From: Adiantum capillus-veneris
Lineage: Eukaryota > Streptophyta > Polypodiopsida > Polypodiales > Pteridaceae
Assembly (NCBI GenBank): GCA_014529385.2
Contig: CM043963.1
Coordinates: 110,948,912 to 111,012,911, forward strand
Direction of reading: 5' to 3'
Length of the DNA: 64,000 bases
Part shown: piece by piece, positions 21,133 to 32,504 of the stretch
Layout of the letters: every line of letters starts with the position of its first letter
Numbering within the stretch: position 1 is the stretch's first letter
Made by a program: the position numbers and the translations under genes
The notes under the pieces: model-generated
What the model was told of the DNA's origin: nothing
Seen by the model: only the letters and a program-made list of their open reading frames with translations
The model's database searches: none

Positions 21133-22729
21133 TGTGGTGTGTGGGTCTTGTAGGTGTGTCCGACCACCTAGTGTGGGAGGACACTAGTAGGTTCTTGGCA
21201 TATGTAACCAACCTCTCTTGCTATAAGAGAGATGACGGATTAATGAATAGGAGGTCTAGTTTTGGTCTGGTCTCTCTCTCCTGTAACAGTACGTTACATT
21301 GGTGGAGGAGACAGGCAGTTAGAAGGGTTTCTTGGGTTTCTTTTCCACTTTCTTGCTTTCGTGCCATGGCGAACTTCACGTTTGATCCTGGGTAGGCTTC
21401 GCCTTGTTCGTGTTAAATCTTCCAGCCCACAACATCATCCACCTGTTTTGTCTTGTCTTTCGAGGACGCAGAACCACAACCCCAGCCTATCGTCCTCAGT
21501 TACATAATCACACCGGCTACAATTTCACTCCCCTACAAAGGCGTTCTCATCTGTGTCCCTATCTATCAACAGCTAGCAACAGCCCAGCTCTAAAGTCATC
21601 ACATCCTTCCTTGCTACTTTCCTCTGTACTGCGCTCCCTCCTGGCGTGTGGTGTCTTCCCTCTTGCTAGCCCATGGCCAAAGAAGGTCCTGCTTTCTTGC
21701 AACGCAAGCACATGGCGAACATCTCTATGAACGAGGAGGAGCCCCCTGTAGAAGCAACAGATGCAAGTAAGCAACCTCGACTGGACGAGTCCCCTGCTAT
21801 TCTCAAAGGCCCTCATGATGAGAAACCCGGGTCTTTCAGACTTTCACCTCTGTTAAGGGGAAGGCTTGCTCAACTGCATAGGAAAACAAGAAGACCAAGA
21901 AAGTGCAACCCAGATCAGTTAAAGAGGAAGAGGATGATGGAAAAGGGCTGAAGCCAAATGCTGGGAATGGTGCTGATCTTCAGAAGTATTCATGGATGTA
22001 GACACTTTCGGAAGTCCTACACGACATACGAGTCAAACACAACAAAGCAGTTTGGCGAGTTTTTTAATGCATCTGGATTTTTGCGAGTGTCTTTTTTCAA
22101 CAATTCAAAAGCCCAACAGAGGTTTTCAAAGCCACATCTAAATGGGTTGTTTCAGTTTCCGCATATAGGTCGACAAGGCCACTTCACATTTCTATTAGTT
22201 GTTCTGCGTTTTAGTCTGGCATGTAGTTCTTTTTCAATAAGCCATCGCATCCACACCAAACTCTGATAGGGAATGAAGTTGTGAATCGAGTCGTGTCTTG
22301 GTCGTTATGACGCAGTTGAGCCGTTCCTCATGTAGCCATTTGCATTGGGATAGCGACCTAGTGCATTGCCTATGTCGAGATGTTTTCTTATCAAGTCCAA
22401 TCGAGTCGAGTCAAGTCCTCTCAGAACCTAACCCTAACAAGTTGTAAGCTCACTCCCCCCGGATGAGGCGTTGGAGTAAATGCAGTACCTTCAGTCATGT
22501 CAAGTCCCTTCTCAGTTGAATCTTGTAAAAAGATGTCCATCTTTTTCTCCCCAAGGGGGGAGGTGTGGTGTGTGGGTCTTGTAGGTGTGTCCGACCACCT
22601 AGTGTGGGAGGACACTAGTAGGTTCTTGGCATATGTAACCAACCTCTCTTGCTATAAGAGAGATGACGGATTAATGAATAGGAGGTCTAGTTTTGGTCTG
22701 GTCTCTCTCTCCTGTAACAGTACGTTACA
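21133..22729 (+). mobile_element. Small non-autonomous LTR element (TRIM/LARD-like) carrying a NudC fragment
   Basis: Two 166-bp direct repeats (21133-21298 and 22564-22729), identical by eye, start TGTGGTGTG and end CGTTACA. A polypurine tract AAGGGGGGAGG (22553-22563) directly precedes the right copy, fixing plus orientation. Flanks share GTAT (21129-21132 and 22730-22733), a 4-bp duplication. The 1265-bp interior has no retroviral domain, but 21884-22035 resembles the NudC domain of a host gene. After the left LTR comes TTGGTGGAGGAGACAGG, which I cannot match to a tRNA primer. Identical LTRs imply recent insertion. Confidence 0.8.
21884..22035 (+). pseudogene. Captured fragment of a NudC/BOBBER-type nuclear migration gene
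   Basis: Reading from 21884 in frame: KKTKKVQPRSVKEEEDDGKG, then LKPNAGNGADLQKYSW, then Met and an in-frame TAG where family members have Gln, then TLSEV. The LKPN-GNGADL-Y-W-QTLSE signature is the start of the CS/p23-like domain of NudC proteins, which are HSP90-associated chaperones (BOBBER1 in Arabidopsis). The rest of the domain decays downstream. The acidic and basic tail before the domain also fits family architecture. The fragment lies in sense orientation inside the LTR element, so it was probably transduced. It cannot encode a functional protein. Confidence 0.65.
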
Positions 22730-23139
22730 GTATCATGAAACCAGAGTATACTGGGAGAGAAAATTATCATCCCAAGCGATTGCCAGCTTTTGAAGCAAAA
22801 GTGGCGTCTTGACTCGTGTGAGAAAGTGAAGGATTTTTGTTTCATTTGTCAAGCAAAAGTGGCAAGACACCCAAAGGATGCAAATTTGCAGCTAAGTTTT
22901 GTTGCTTTCATGAGACGCGTCCAGTTAGAGGCCTGCGTGAGGGAAAGCTTGCATGAGAAGGGAATCATGGCCTGCTGCGTCAGGAAAAGCTTGCTAGAGA
23001 GGGAGGAGAGTGAGGAGAGTCGAGGCATGGGAGACTTGAGACCAGAGAAATTGGGGCTGCGACTCCAGTTGTGACAGTCGGGGTGGATATGAAAGATGGA
23101 GAAATTTGTTTCACGCACGGGGGGGATATTCTTAGTTAT
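22730..23139 (+). other. Flank of the small LTR element, weak coding look
   Basis: A 94-aa frame at 22790-23074 (with FCFICQAKVARHP) has no start context or domain I know. The sequence before the element (to 21128) and after it join as ...GACTC-GTAT-CATGAAACC, the inferred pre-insertion site. Confidence 0.3.
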
Positions 23140-23286
23140 TGTATCTATATCTATATTCTATATCTATATCTATATCTATATTAAGGATAAAGGGGGAGGG
23201 AATTCCGGCTCCCCCTGGCCATGTGTCAGCAGGAAAATGATTCGGCTGGTGTGGGCTGAGCAAAACTAGCACAGGAGACAACGTCC

Positions 23287-23290
<4 letters not shown>

Positions 23291-23352
<62 letters not shown>

Positions 23353-23431
23353 CCTCAGACAGTCGAGAGAGAGAGATCTCAGTCGCCAGCGCTACATTGA
23401 GCAGTGATCTGACTGGTGTGGGCTGAGCAAA

Positions 23432-23472
<41 letters not shown>

Positions 23473-23535
23473 CCAGATGGCCGTTCGCCAAAGAGAGAGA
23501 GAGAGAGAGTCCTCAAAGTCCAAACGGCCATCCTC

Positions 23536-23570
<35 letters not shown>
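23291..23570. repeat. Cluster of (GA)n tracts
   Basis: GA runs at 23291-23350, 23434-23469, 23493-23509 and 23541-23570, separated by short unique pieces. Confidence 0.95.
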
Positions 23571-23572
<2 letters not shown>

Positions 23573-23579
23573 CAGGGAG

Positions 23580-23638
23580 AGAGAGAGCCGCCAGCGCTAC
23601 AATAGAGAGCACCCCTCTATTGTAGCACTGGCGGCTCT
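23580..23638. repeat. 26-bp inverted repeat (hairpin)
   Basis: Arms 23580-23605 and 23613-23638 pair with one mismatch (core GCCGCCAGCGCTACAATAGAG), 7-nt loop. A third, partial copy GCCAGCGCTACAT lies near 23384. Confidence 0.85.
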
Positions 23639-24061
23639 CTATTCTCAACATATCCCTCGAATTTCAAAAATTTCCAAAATACCCCAATTATTTTGTATAA
23701 ATTCCCAAACTGCCCCTCAAATTTGCCAAAATTCCCAAGATCGTGAGATTAAATTTCTCTAAAGCTAAAAAAATTTGTAGCTCTTCATAAGAAGAGTGAT
23801 TGCCTATCAACACAAGATATCAAAACTAGAATCTGAGTTGGTTATGTAGGCTTTGTATATTAATCCCTCCATTATTTTTAGACATAACCGCCTGTTTTTC
23901 CGAGGGAATTTGTGAACAACTACATGCTAAGCACTCAAAAACGGATCTCAGTTGTAAAAAAGGAATAAAGATTAGAAAATCTTGAACAATCCGACCAAAA
24001 TAGATAAAAGGGTATTTTAGGAATCTATACTAATACTAAGGATAATGGGGGAGGGAATTTC

Positions 24062-24083
24062 GCCCCCCCCCCCCCCCCCCCCC
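24062..24083. repeat. Poly-C run
   Basis: About 21 C just after GGGAATTTCG. Length may be unreliable in any assembly. Confidence 0.9.
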
Positions 24084-24139
24084 GACATATGGCAGCACGA
24101 CGTTCATCCGGCGGACTCAGAGGCGGGCTGAGCACGGGG

Positions 24140-24140
<1 letters not shown>

Positions 24141-24213
<73 letters not shown>

Positions 24214-24333
24214 AAGCAGACTCAGTGTAGCCTGCACCTGCGCGCTCGGAAAGAGAGAGAGAAAGAGAGAGAGTGAGAGAGAGAGGCGGTCGGCTGTTGA
24301 TAGCTGAGCTTCTGGGCAGTGCTCTCTGATCGC

Positions 24334-24373
<40 letters not shown>

Positions 24374-24431
24374 CAGAGGTCGGATCTCAACGGTGTTCTC
24401 TACACAACAAGAAAGAAAGCGAGAGAGAGAG

Positions 24432-24494
<63 letters not shown>
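24141..24494. repeat. Three long (GA)n tracts
   Basis: GA at 24141-24212, 24336-24368 and 24420-24494. Intervening sequences are short and unique. Arg/Glu open frames over them are artefacts. Confidence 0.95.
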
Positions 24495-24496
<2 letters not shown>

Positions 24497-25462
24497 CGGC
24501 AGTGCTCGAAAAAAACCTATGTTTAGTGTAGTCCCACCTACAAATTTTGAAAATTATCTCTAAATTTTTTATTTGAAGGTAAGAAAACCTTCAAATTTTG
24601 TCAATTTACCTATGTTGTTTCACATGTGTAGGCTTGCCATGTTTTTGGAAAAAGTTTTGAGCACTGGCGAGGAGGTCCGGGGGGGGGGGTTTGCCATTGC
24701 TAGAGATGGCCTTTTGCCTTTATGTTGCACAACAACCAAGGTGCACGGCGGCTAGTGCACAAAATCGCGGATGCAAGTGCAGCCTGCCTCGAACGACCTA
24801 GAGAGAGAGAGAGGACTCGCAGTGCTCGGAAAAAACCTAGGTTTAGTGTATTCCCACCTACGAATTTTGAACTCTAAATTTTTTATTTGAAGGTAAGAAA
24901 ACCTTCAAATTTTGTCAATTTACATCTGTTGTTTCACGTGTGTAGGTCTGCCAAGTTTTTGGGAAAAAGTTTTTTTCGAGCATTGGCGAGGAGGTCCGGG
25001 GGGGGGGTTGCTGTTACTGGAGATGGCCTTCTGCCTTTATGTCGCACAACAACGAAGTGCACAAAATTGCGGATGCAGGTGCAGCCTGCCTTGAACGACC
25101 TGGAGAAAGAGAGAGCGAGGACTCGCAGTGCTCGAAAAAAACCTAGGTTTAGTGTAGTCCCACCTACAAATTTTGAAATTTCCCTCTAAATTTTTTATTT
25201 GAAGGTATGAAAACCTTCAAATTTTGTCAATTTAGCTCTGTTGTTTCACATGTGTAGGTTTGCCAAGTTTTTGGAAAAAAGTTTTTTTCGATCACTGGCG
25301 AGGAGGTCCGGGGGGGGGGGGGTTTGCCGTTGCTGGAGATGGCCTTCTGCCTTTAGGTCGCACAACAACCAAGTGCACAAAATCGCGGATGCAAGTGCAG
25401 CCTACCTGATCGAACGACCTGGAGAAAAAGAGAGAGAGCGAGAGAGAGAAAGAGAGAGAGCC
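24495..25462 (+). repeat. ~310-bp tandem repeat, three copies left of the Copia
   Basis: Units start near 24496, 24813 and 25120 at CTCG-CAGTGCTCG and run through ACCTAGGTTTAGTG, TTATTTGAAGGTA, a G run of 7-12, GATGGCCTT and CGAACGACCTGGAGAG, each ending in GA repeats. A fourth copy lies at 31191-31490 beyond the Copia insertion. Confidence 0.85.
25458..25462. other. Target-site duplication GAGCC, left
   Basis: GAGCC at 25458-25462 and 31034-31038 directly flank the LTRs of the intact Copia. Confidence 0.9.
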
Positions 25463-25670
25463 TGAAGGAGTACGAGCGGAAGTGCGACGCGAGAGAGAGT
25501 GCGAGAAGAAGAGCACGACGATATGGTGAACTCGCTCTACTGTAATGTGTAGAGCATAGTGAGTTCTTATTAGGTTTTTACAAAAGAATATGTGTACATA
25601 CCTGGCGGTGTACATACCTGGCGGCCCGCCCACTTACCTGGGCGACCACATTGGGCTTTATACCCCAACA
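25463..25670 (-). repeat. 3' LTR of the intact Copia
   Basis: 208 bp. On the minus strand it reads TGTTGGGGTATAAAGCCC...CTCCTTCA. It contains a tandem 16-bp duplication, CTGGCGGTGTACATAC, that the 5' LTR lacks. Confidence 0.93.
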
Positions 25671-25681
25671 ACCTCCCACTT
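25671..25681 (-). other. Polypurine tract of the intact Copia
   Basis: AAGTGGGAGGT on the minus strand, directly before the TGTTGGGG of the 3' LTR. Confidence 0.85.
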
Positions 25682-25759
25682 AAAGTCCAATGTGGTACTT
25701 TAAGTGTGAGAGAAGCTACTATACAAGCTAATATACAAGAGATGTAGAGAAGTGATGTA

Positions 25760-28700
25760 CTACCCTACACCTAACTGCTTGCGAAAATGCGCAAAGCTCT
25801 CTGAGGGAAGTCCTTTTGTAAGTAGATCAGCAGGATTTTCTGTGGTGTGAACTTTGACAAGCTGAAGTTGCTTATCCTCGAGCATTTCCCTGATGAAATG
25901 ATACTTCACATCCACATGCTTTGTCTTTGAGTGATAAACTGGATTGCGAGCCAATTGTATAGCACTTTGACTATCACAATATAACACAGGCATCTCTTCT
26001 TTGATTCCCAAATCTGTTACTAGTCGATTAAGCCAAATTGATTCTTTGCATGCCTCTGATGCTGCAACATATTCAGCCTCTGTAGTAGACTGAGTAACAC
26101 AATCTTGTAATCTAGAACGCCATGATACTGCTCCACCAGCCAATGTAAAGACATACCCTGACGTAGACCTTCGGTTGTCTAAGTCACCTGCATAATCTGA
26201 GTCTGTAAAACCCTTTACACTTAGCTCCTGACTCCCATAGCATATACGCATACTCTTTGTAGCTTTCAGGTATCTCAATATTCCTTTCACTGCCTCCCAA
26301 TGTTTCTTGCCTGGGTTTGACATGTATCGACTTACTACTCCCACTGCAAATGCAATGTCTGGGCGAGTAGCAATCATTGCATACATCAAACTACCCACTG
26401 CAGACGCATATGGAATCTTATCCATTTCAGCCTGTTCTTCCTCAGACACAGGACAATCTTGTTTGCTAAGTTTCACATATGGTGGCAATGGAACACTCAG
26501 TGCCTTTCCCTTCTCCATATTGAAACGTTGCAAAACCTTGTCAATATACTCTGTTTGAGATAACCAAATCAACTTCTTTGATCTGTCTCTCTCAATGCGC
26601 ATACCAAGTATATGACTTGCCTCACCCATGTCTTTCATGTCAAACGATTTTGCCATCTTTGACTTCAAAGCTGAAATTTCTTCCAAGTGCTTGCCAGCAA
26701 TCAACATGTCATCCACATACAAAATAAGGATCAGCCAACTGCCATCCTTAGCCTTCTTTGTATATAGACAGTGATCGAACTCACTACGTTTGTAGCCTTG
26801 AGAAAGCATAAACTTGTGGAATTTATGGTACCATGCCCTCGGTGATTGTTTTAAGCCATAAAGACTCTTTAACAACTGGCATACCCAATCTTCCTTGCCT
26901 TTCTCAACAAACCCTTCTGGCTGCTGCATGTAAATTTCCACATCTAAATCACCATGCAAGAACGCTGTCTTGACATCCATTTGGTGCAACACCAAATCTA
27001 ATATGGCAACCAATGCAAGAAAGCATCTCAATGTAGTCATCTTGACCACCGGAGAGAAGACTTCATCAAAGTCAATGCCTTGTTCTTGCTTAAAGCCCTT
27101 GGCAACAAGCCTTGCTTTGTACTTTGGCTGACTATCATGAGCGGTGATCTTATACCTGTAAACCCATTTACAGGGTAGAGCCTTTTTGCCCAGTGGTAAT
27201 TTAACTAGCTTCCATGTCTGGTTTTTATGCAGAGCTGTCATCTCTGACTGCATGACCAATTGCCAATTCCCGGAGTCCTTCATTTGCACTGCTTCCTTGT
27301 AACATGAAGGCTCATTGCAATCAGTCAACATGACATAATTCATAGATGGAACAAACCTATCAGGAGGTCGCGTGACACGTCCAAATCTACGCACAATAGG
27401 TGGCTCAGGCTCAGCCACAACCTGTGGTTCCACTCTATCCTGTCCTTGCTCCTCTTGAGCCCTGACATTTTGTCTTGCACGTGCAGGTCCATCTTCTTGG
27501 AAGACAACTCTTCTAATCTCCTCAACCCTCTCTGGTTTAGAATGATATTTGGATTCATTAAAGTGAACATCATTGCTACGGACAACCTTTCTGGATTCGG
27601 GATCCCAAAGTCTGTACCCCATCTCACCAGAATTATCATAGCCTAGAAAGATGCACTTTCTACTCTTTGGCTCAAGTTTGTTCCTAAATTCCTTTGGAAC
27701 GTGAGTATATGCCTCATAGCCAAAGACTCTGAGATGCTTGTATGAGGGCATTTTGCCTGACCATACCATCTCTGGCACTGAATCCTTTTGCAAAACCTTG
27801 CTAGGAGATCTATTTACAAGATGAACAGCTGTTGATACAGCTTCAGCCCAAAACCCATTTGGCAGCTGTGCATTAGACAACATACTTCTAACCTTCTCTT
27901 GTATGGTCCTATTCATCCTCTCAGCAACACCATTTTGAGGAGGATTGTAAGGAGCAATAAGTTCACGTTTTATACCTTTTGACTCACAAAAGTCCTGAAA
28001 GGCCTTTGAAACATACTCTCCACCATTGTCAGTGCGTAAGCATTTAAGCTTCTTGCCACTCTGATTCTCCACAAGTGTCACAAACGTTTTGAAAACACTA
28101 AACGCTTCATCCTTGTGCTTGAGAAAGTAAACCCATACTTTCCTCGAGTAATCATCTATAAATGTCATAAAGTAAGAAGCTCCTCCTAGAGATAGGTTAG
28201 GCATAGGTCCACACAAATCACTATGAACAAGTGCCAACTGTGTATCTCTTCTACTGCTTCTATGCTTATGTGGCTGCTGTGTTTGCTTACCATACAGACA
28301 ATGTTCACAGAATTCAAAATCATTAAATGAAAAGCCAGGAAAATAACCAGAACGAGACAAGATTTCCATTCCCTTCTTGGACATATGTCCTAGCCGGCTA
28401 TGCCACAAAGAAACGTTCGGCTGCTCGGTTACATTGATTACATTTTTAGAGACATTTGATACATAAATCATGTAAAGTCCTCCAGACTTTACTCCATGTG
28501 CTACTGTCATAGAACCCTTGGATATCTTCCACATGTTCTGTCCAAAAGTGGTGACGTAGCCAACATCATCAAGTAAACCTGTGCTGATTAAGCTCTTTGT
28601 AATTGCGGGAACATGTCTCACATTCTTCAGTGTGAAAGAAGAGCCATTCTGAAACTTCAATTGAACATCTCCAACACCTAATATCTCACATGTCTGCCCA

Positions 28701-29740
28701 TTGCCTAGCCGAACATGATCTTTAGTGGTCACATAAGAGGTAAACCACTCCTTGTTTGAAGACACATGAAGTGATGCCCCTGAGTCTATAACCCAGTCAC
28801 TCAGTGCATTTCCATCAGATGCTGTAAGAAGAGCTGAGTCCATTGTATTCTTCAAGAAGTAGATGTCTCCTGACACTAGATTGTCATCCTCTGCAACAGT
28901 GTTTGTCACATTTATTTCTTGAATCTTCATTGAGGACTTGTTCTTCTCACCATGGTCTTCAGCTTTCTCTTTGCCTTTTTCTGCTTTCCATTCTCTGCAG
29001 TCTCTTTTCATGTGACCCTTCTTGCCACAATGGTAGCATTCTATGTCACTCTTGCCTTTAGCACTGTGGGACTTGCTACGAGACTGATTCCTCTTTCCAC
29101 CTTTGTACTTTTCTTTGGTCCTTCCCCTGACAACTAAGGCTGTTCCTTTGCCTTTGTCCATTGTCTTTCTATTGGTTTCTTCAGTAAGCAGACTTCCTTC
29201 TACACCTGCTATGTTCAAACCATCTGGAGGTGCAGAATTACTCAAAGCTGTGCGAAAAGTGTCCCAACTTTCCGGCAATGTGATCAACAGGAACATAGCT
29301 CTAACAGGTTCATCAAACTTGACACCTTGAGCTGACAACTGACTATAGATTGTGTTGAATTCATTCAAATGATTGGACATAGGTGTCCCTTCTTTCATCT
29401 TCAAGTCAACAAGCTTCTTAAGCCAGTATACCTGTGAAGCTGCACTCTGCTTCTCATAAAGATCACTCAGCTTTAACCATGCTTGATAAGCCGACATCTC
29501 GTCTGCTACATTGAAGTAAACGATTTCTGCCAAAGTCAACATAATGGTAGAAAGTGCCAATTCATCCATTTCGCTCCATTCATCTTTGTCCATATCTTCT
29601 GGTTTTATCCCCTTGAGCTTTATAGGTTTTATATGCTTCTTTTGTACCAACACGTGCCAAATCTGCTTCTTCCACAATGGGAAATTGGTTCCATCCAGCT
29701 TCTTGATATTGTAAAGAGCAGTGTCCTGTGATCCAGCCAT
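25760..29740 (-). CDS. Copia Gag-Pol polyprotein, 1326 aa
   Basis: A single frame encodes, in order: Gag (1-230) with knuckle CYHCGKKGHMKRDC (235-248); aspartic protease DSGAS (319-323); integrase with HHCC zinc site (H447, H452, C478, C481) and catalytic D508, D571 and E607 with D-D(35)E spacing; reverse transcriptase (~860-1100) with DVKTAFLHG (922) and YVDDM (1008-1012); and RNase H (~1175-1300) with TDSDYAG, STTEAEY and CDSQSAI. All catalytic residues I can check are intact and length fits a Tnt1-type element (~1330 aa). The protein would be translated from LTR-driven genomic RNA, cleave itself, and copy that RNA in cytoplasmic particles before nuclear integration. Gag and Pol share one frame, as is usual in plant Copia. 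The start is the first Met of MAGSQDTALYNIKKLDG, typical for the family. Confidence 0.96.
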   Translation of the reverse strand: MAGSQDTALYNIKKLDGTNFPLWKKQIWHVLVQKKHIKPIKLKGIKPEDMDKDEWSEMDELALSTIMLTLAEIVYFNVADEMSAYQAWLKLSDLYEKQSAASQVYWLKKLVDLKMKEGTPMSNHLNEFNTIYSQLSAQGVKFDEPVRAMFLLITLPESWDTFRTALSNSAPPDGLNIAGVEGSLLTEETNRKTMDKGKGTALVVRGRTKEKYKGGKRNQSRSKSHSAKGKSDIECYHCGKKGHMKRDCREWKAEKGKEKAEDHGEKNKSSMKIQEINVTNTVAEDDNLVSGDIYFLKNTMDSALLTASDGNALSDWVIDSGASLHVSSNKEWFTSYVTTKDHVRLGNGQTCEILGVGDVQLKFQNGSSFTLKNVRHVPAITKSLISTGLLDDVGYVTTFGQNMWKISKGSMTVAHGVKSGGLYMIYVSNVSKNVINVTEQPNVSLWHSRLGHMSKKGMEILSRSGYFPGFSFNDFEFCEHCLYGKQTQQPHKHRSSRRDTQLALVHSDLCGPMPNLSLGGASYFMTFIDDYSRKVWVYFLKHKDEAFSVFKTFVTLVENQSGKKLKCLRTDNGGEYVSKAFQDFCESKGIKRELIAPYNPPQNGVAERMNRTIQEKVRSMLSNAQLPNGFWAEAVSTAVHLVNRSPSKVLQKDSVPEMVWSGKMPSYKHLRVFGYEAYTHVPKEFRNKLEPKSRKCIFLGYDNSGEMGYRLWDPESRKVVRSNDVHFNESKYHSKPERVEEIRRVVFQEDGPARARQNVRAQEEQGQDRVEPQVVAEPEPPIVRRFGRVTRPPDRFVPSMNYVMLTDCNEPSCYKEAVQMKDSGNWQLVMQSEMTALHKNQTWKLVKLPLGKKALPCKWVYRYKITAHDSQPKYKARLVAKGFKQEQGIDFDEVFSPVVKMTTLRCFLALVAILDLVLHQMDVKTAFLHGDLDVEIYMQQPEGFVEKGKEDWVCQLLKSLYGLKQSPRAWYHKFHKFMLSQGYKRSEFDHCLYTKKAKDGSWLILILYVDDMLIAGKHLEEISALKSKMAKSFDMKDMGEASHILGMRIERDRSKKLIWLSQTEYIDKVLQRFNMEKGKALSVPLPPYVKLSKQDCPVSEEEQAEMDKIPYASAVGSLMYAMIATRPDIAFAVGVVSRYMSNPGKKHWEAVKGILRYLKATKSMRICYGSQELSVKGFTDSDYAGDLDNRRSTSGYVFTLAGGAVSWRSRLQDCVTQSTTEAEYVAASEACKESIWLNRLVTDLGIKEEMPVLYCDSQSAIQLARNPVYHSKTKHVDVKYHFIREMLEDKQLQLVKVHTTENPADLLTKGLPSESFAHFRKQLGVG

Positions 29741-30827
29741 AGCTACGCTTCACAGTGGTTTACTTTCCTGGGAAAAATTCGGCAGCGTTTTCCCTGTAAA
29801 CTGACCTCTGAACCAATATCAACCTGTCAAATGAACCAAGAAAGCTTCAGATTCTGCATAAATTTTGGCAGAGTCTCCTTTGTAAAATGGCTCTGGTGTA
29901 CTAAAAAAACAGACCAAAAAACAGCTCAAAAAAAAACTGTCTCTCTGACACTGTAAGCTGCAGGTAAACCTGTCCTGCACCTATACTGTCTCTCACTGTC
30001 CTGTCACTGTCCTGTAAGCATAGACTGAGACAATGCCTCAACGGCAGTAAAGCAAAGATGTAATCCCAACTGTCTAACTCACACTCAATACATCCTAGCT
30101 GCCTATCTAAGGGTGCTCGAGGGATCGCTCCAAGACCTGTATCACCGAAAGGATCTCAACATTCGAGAATCCCCCAGCTCAATAAAACCTCACTTGACCC
30201 TCAACAAAGGCTGTAGTAAATCTGACAGTACATAGACTTCCCACAAAGTCATACATCCACAAATTTCCCACTGTATGTTGTAACCGCTGCAGCGGTTGTT
30301 TGCTGCGTGACTCACAGCCAGCAAACCCTCAACAAACATACATCATCTCTGACAATACATCCCATGTGGAAGTACCTGCAATGTCAGGATGAAATTTGGA
30401 ATATCAAGCAGCAAACACAAGCTACTTGATGAACTAGTGGATGTCGCCTACAGTCTGTGTGTAGATGCGCCCGTGTCGTATGTGACACGCCTCCAAGAAC
30501 TGTGAGCCGTCCTTCGATGTGTAGACAACCACAAATCAACACTCTGGGAGTGTCGATATCCTCAGCACCTGCAGTCGTAGGCCGAAAAACCCCAAATTTG
30601 TAGAGTCGGATCTGCACCCGTCAAGACCACGTAGTCGAAAATGGCATGTGCAGACCTTTGTCGAAGCCGAACGGTGGCCGAGATGACCTCAAAATGAAAT
30701 TCTGACAACACCAAGCCCATCGGACTTTCCCACGAGATTTGGGGCCGTGTCTTCGCCTGTCGAATTTCACTCCAATCTGAGCTGGTGACTCTAGCCTCCT
30801 GCAGTGCTGCCCCGAGCCTCGATATGA
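29741..30827 (-). other. 5' leader of the intact Copia
   Basis: About 1.1 kb of untranslated RNA between PBS and the gag start. No long frame or known motif. Packaging signals would be expected here. The stretch also lacks the GA tracts common elsewhere. Confidence 0.6.
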
Positions 30828-30839
30828 GCTATGATACCA
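30828..30839 (-). other. Primer-binding site of the intact Copia
   Basis: TGGTATCATAGC, one mismatch (T for G at position 9) to the initiator-Met complement, 2 nt from the LTR. Confidence 0.85.
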
Positions 30840-30841
30840 GT

Positions 30842-31033
30842 TGAAGGAGTACGAGCGGAAGTGCGACGCGAGAGAGAGTGCGAGAAGAAGAGCACGACGA
30901 TATGGTGAACTCGCTCTACTGTAATGTGTAGAGCATAGTGAGTTCTTATTAGGTTTTTACAAAAGAATATGTGTACATACCTGGCGGCCCGCCCACTTAC
31001 CTGGGCGACCACATTGGGCTTTATACCCCAATA
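30842..31033 (-). repeat. 5' LTR of the intact Copia
   Basis: 192 bp, identical to the 3' LTR apart from the 16-bp duplication and a terminal TG to TA change. On the minus strand TATAAAG lies nine bases from the LTR start (+ strand CTTTATA around 31019-31025). Confidence 0.93.
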
Positions 31034-31038
31034 GAGCC

Positions 31039-32472
<1,434 letters not shown>

Positions 32473-32504
32473 ATTTATTATCGTCCTCGGAGGTCAAATA
32501 TGAC

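Larger units (their letters stand above)
23140..24061 (+). mobile_element. Possible Helitron-like 5' ends and AT-rich bodies
   Basis: Two related starts: TCTATATC repeats then TTAAGGATAAAGGGGGAGGG (~23140-23205), and TCTATACTAATACTAAGG then ATAATGGGGGAGGG (24022-24057). Both follow an A and begin with TC, like plant Helitron 5' termini, and both continue into similar GGCAGCA / GGGCTGAGCA sequence. No convincing CTRR 3' end with hairpin was found and there is no Rep/helicase. Confidence 0.3.
25463..31033 (-). mobile_element. Intact, recently inserted Ty1/Copia retrotransposon
   Basis: 5571 bp between perfect 5-bp duplications. The LTRs (25463-25670 and 30842-31033) differ only by a 16-bp tandem duplication in the left one and one base at the U3 terminus (TG versus TA). 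The PBS TGGTATCATAGC (30828-30839, minus strand) differs by one base from the canonical initiator-Met site. A polypurine tract adjoins the left LTR. A 1.1-kb leader (29741-30827) precedes one uninterrupted polyprotein gene. Everything needed for autonomous movement is present, though the 5' LTR has lost its terminal TG. It landed in the ~310-bp tandem repeat. Confidence 0.95.

Noticed and set aside
25292-25633. 113-aa minus-strand frame overlapping the Copia LTR and GA repeat
   Set aside because: Crosses the LTR boundary and the target duplication; composed of LTR and microsatellite.
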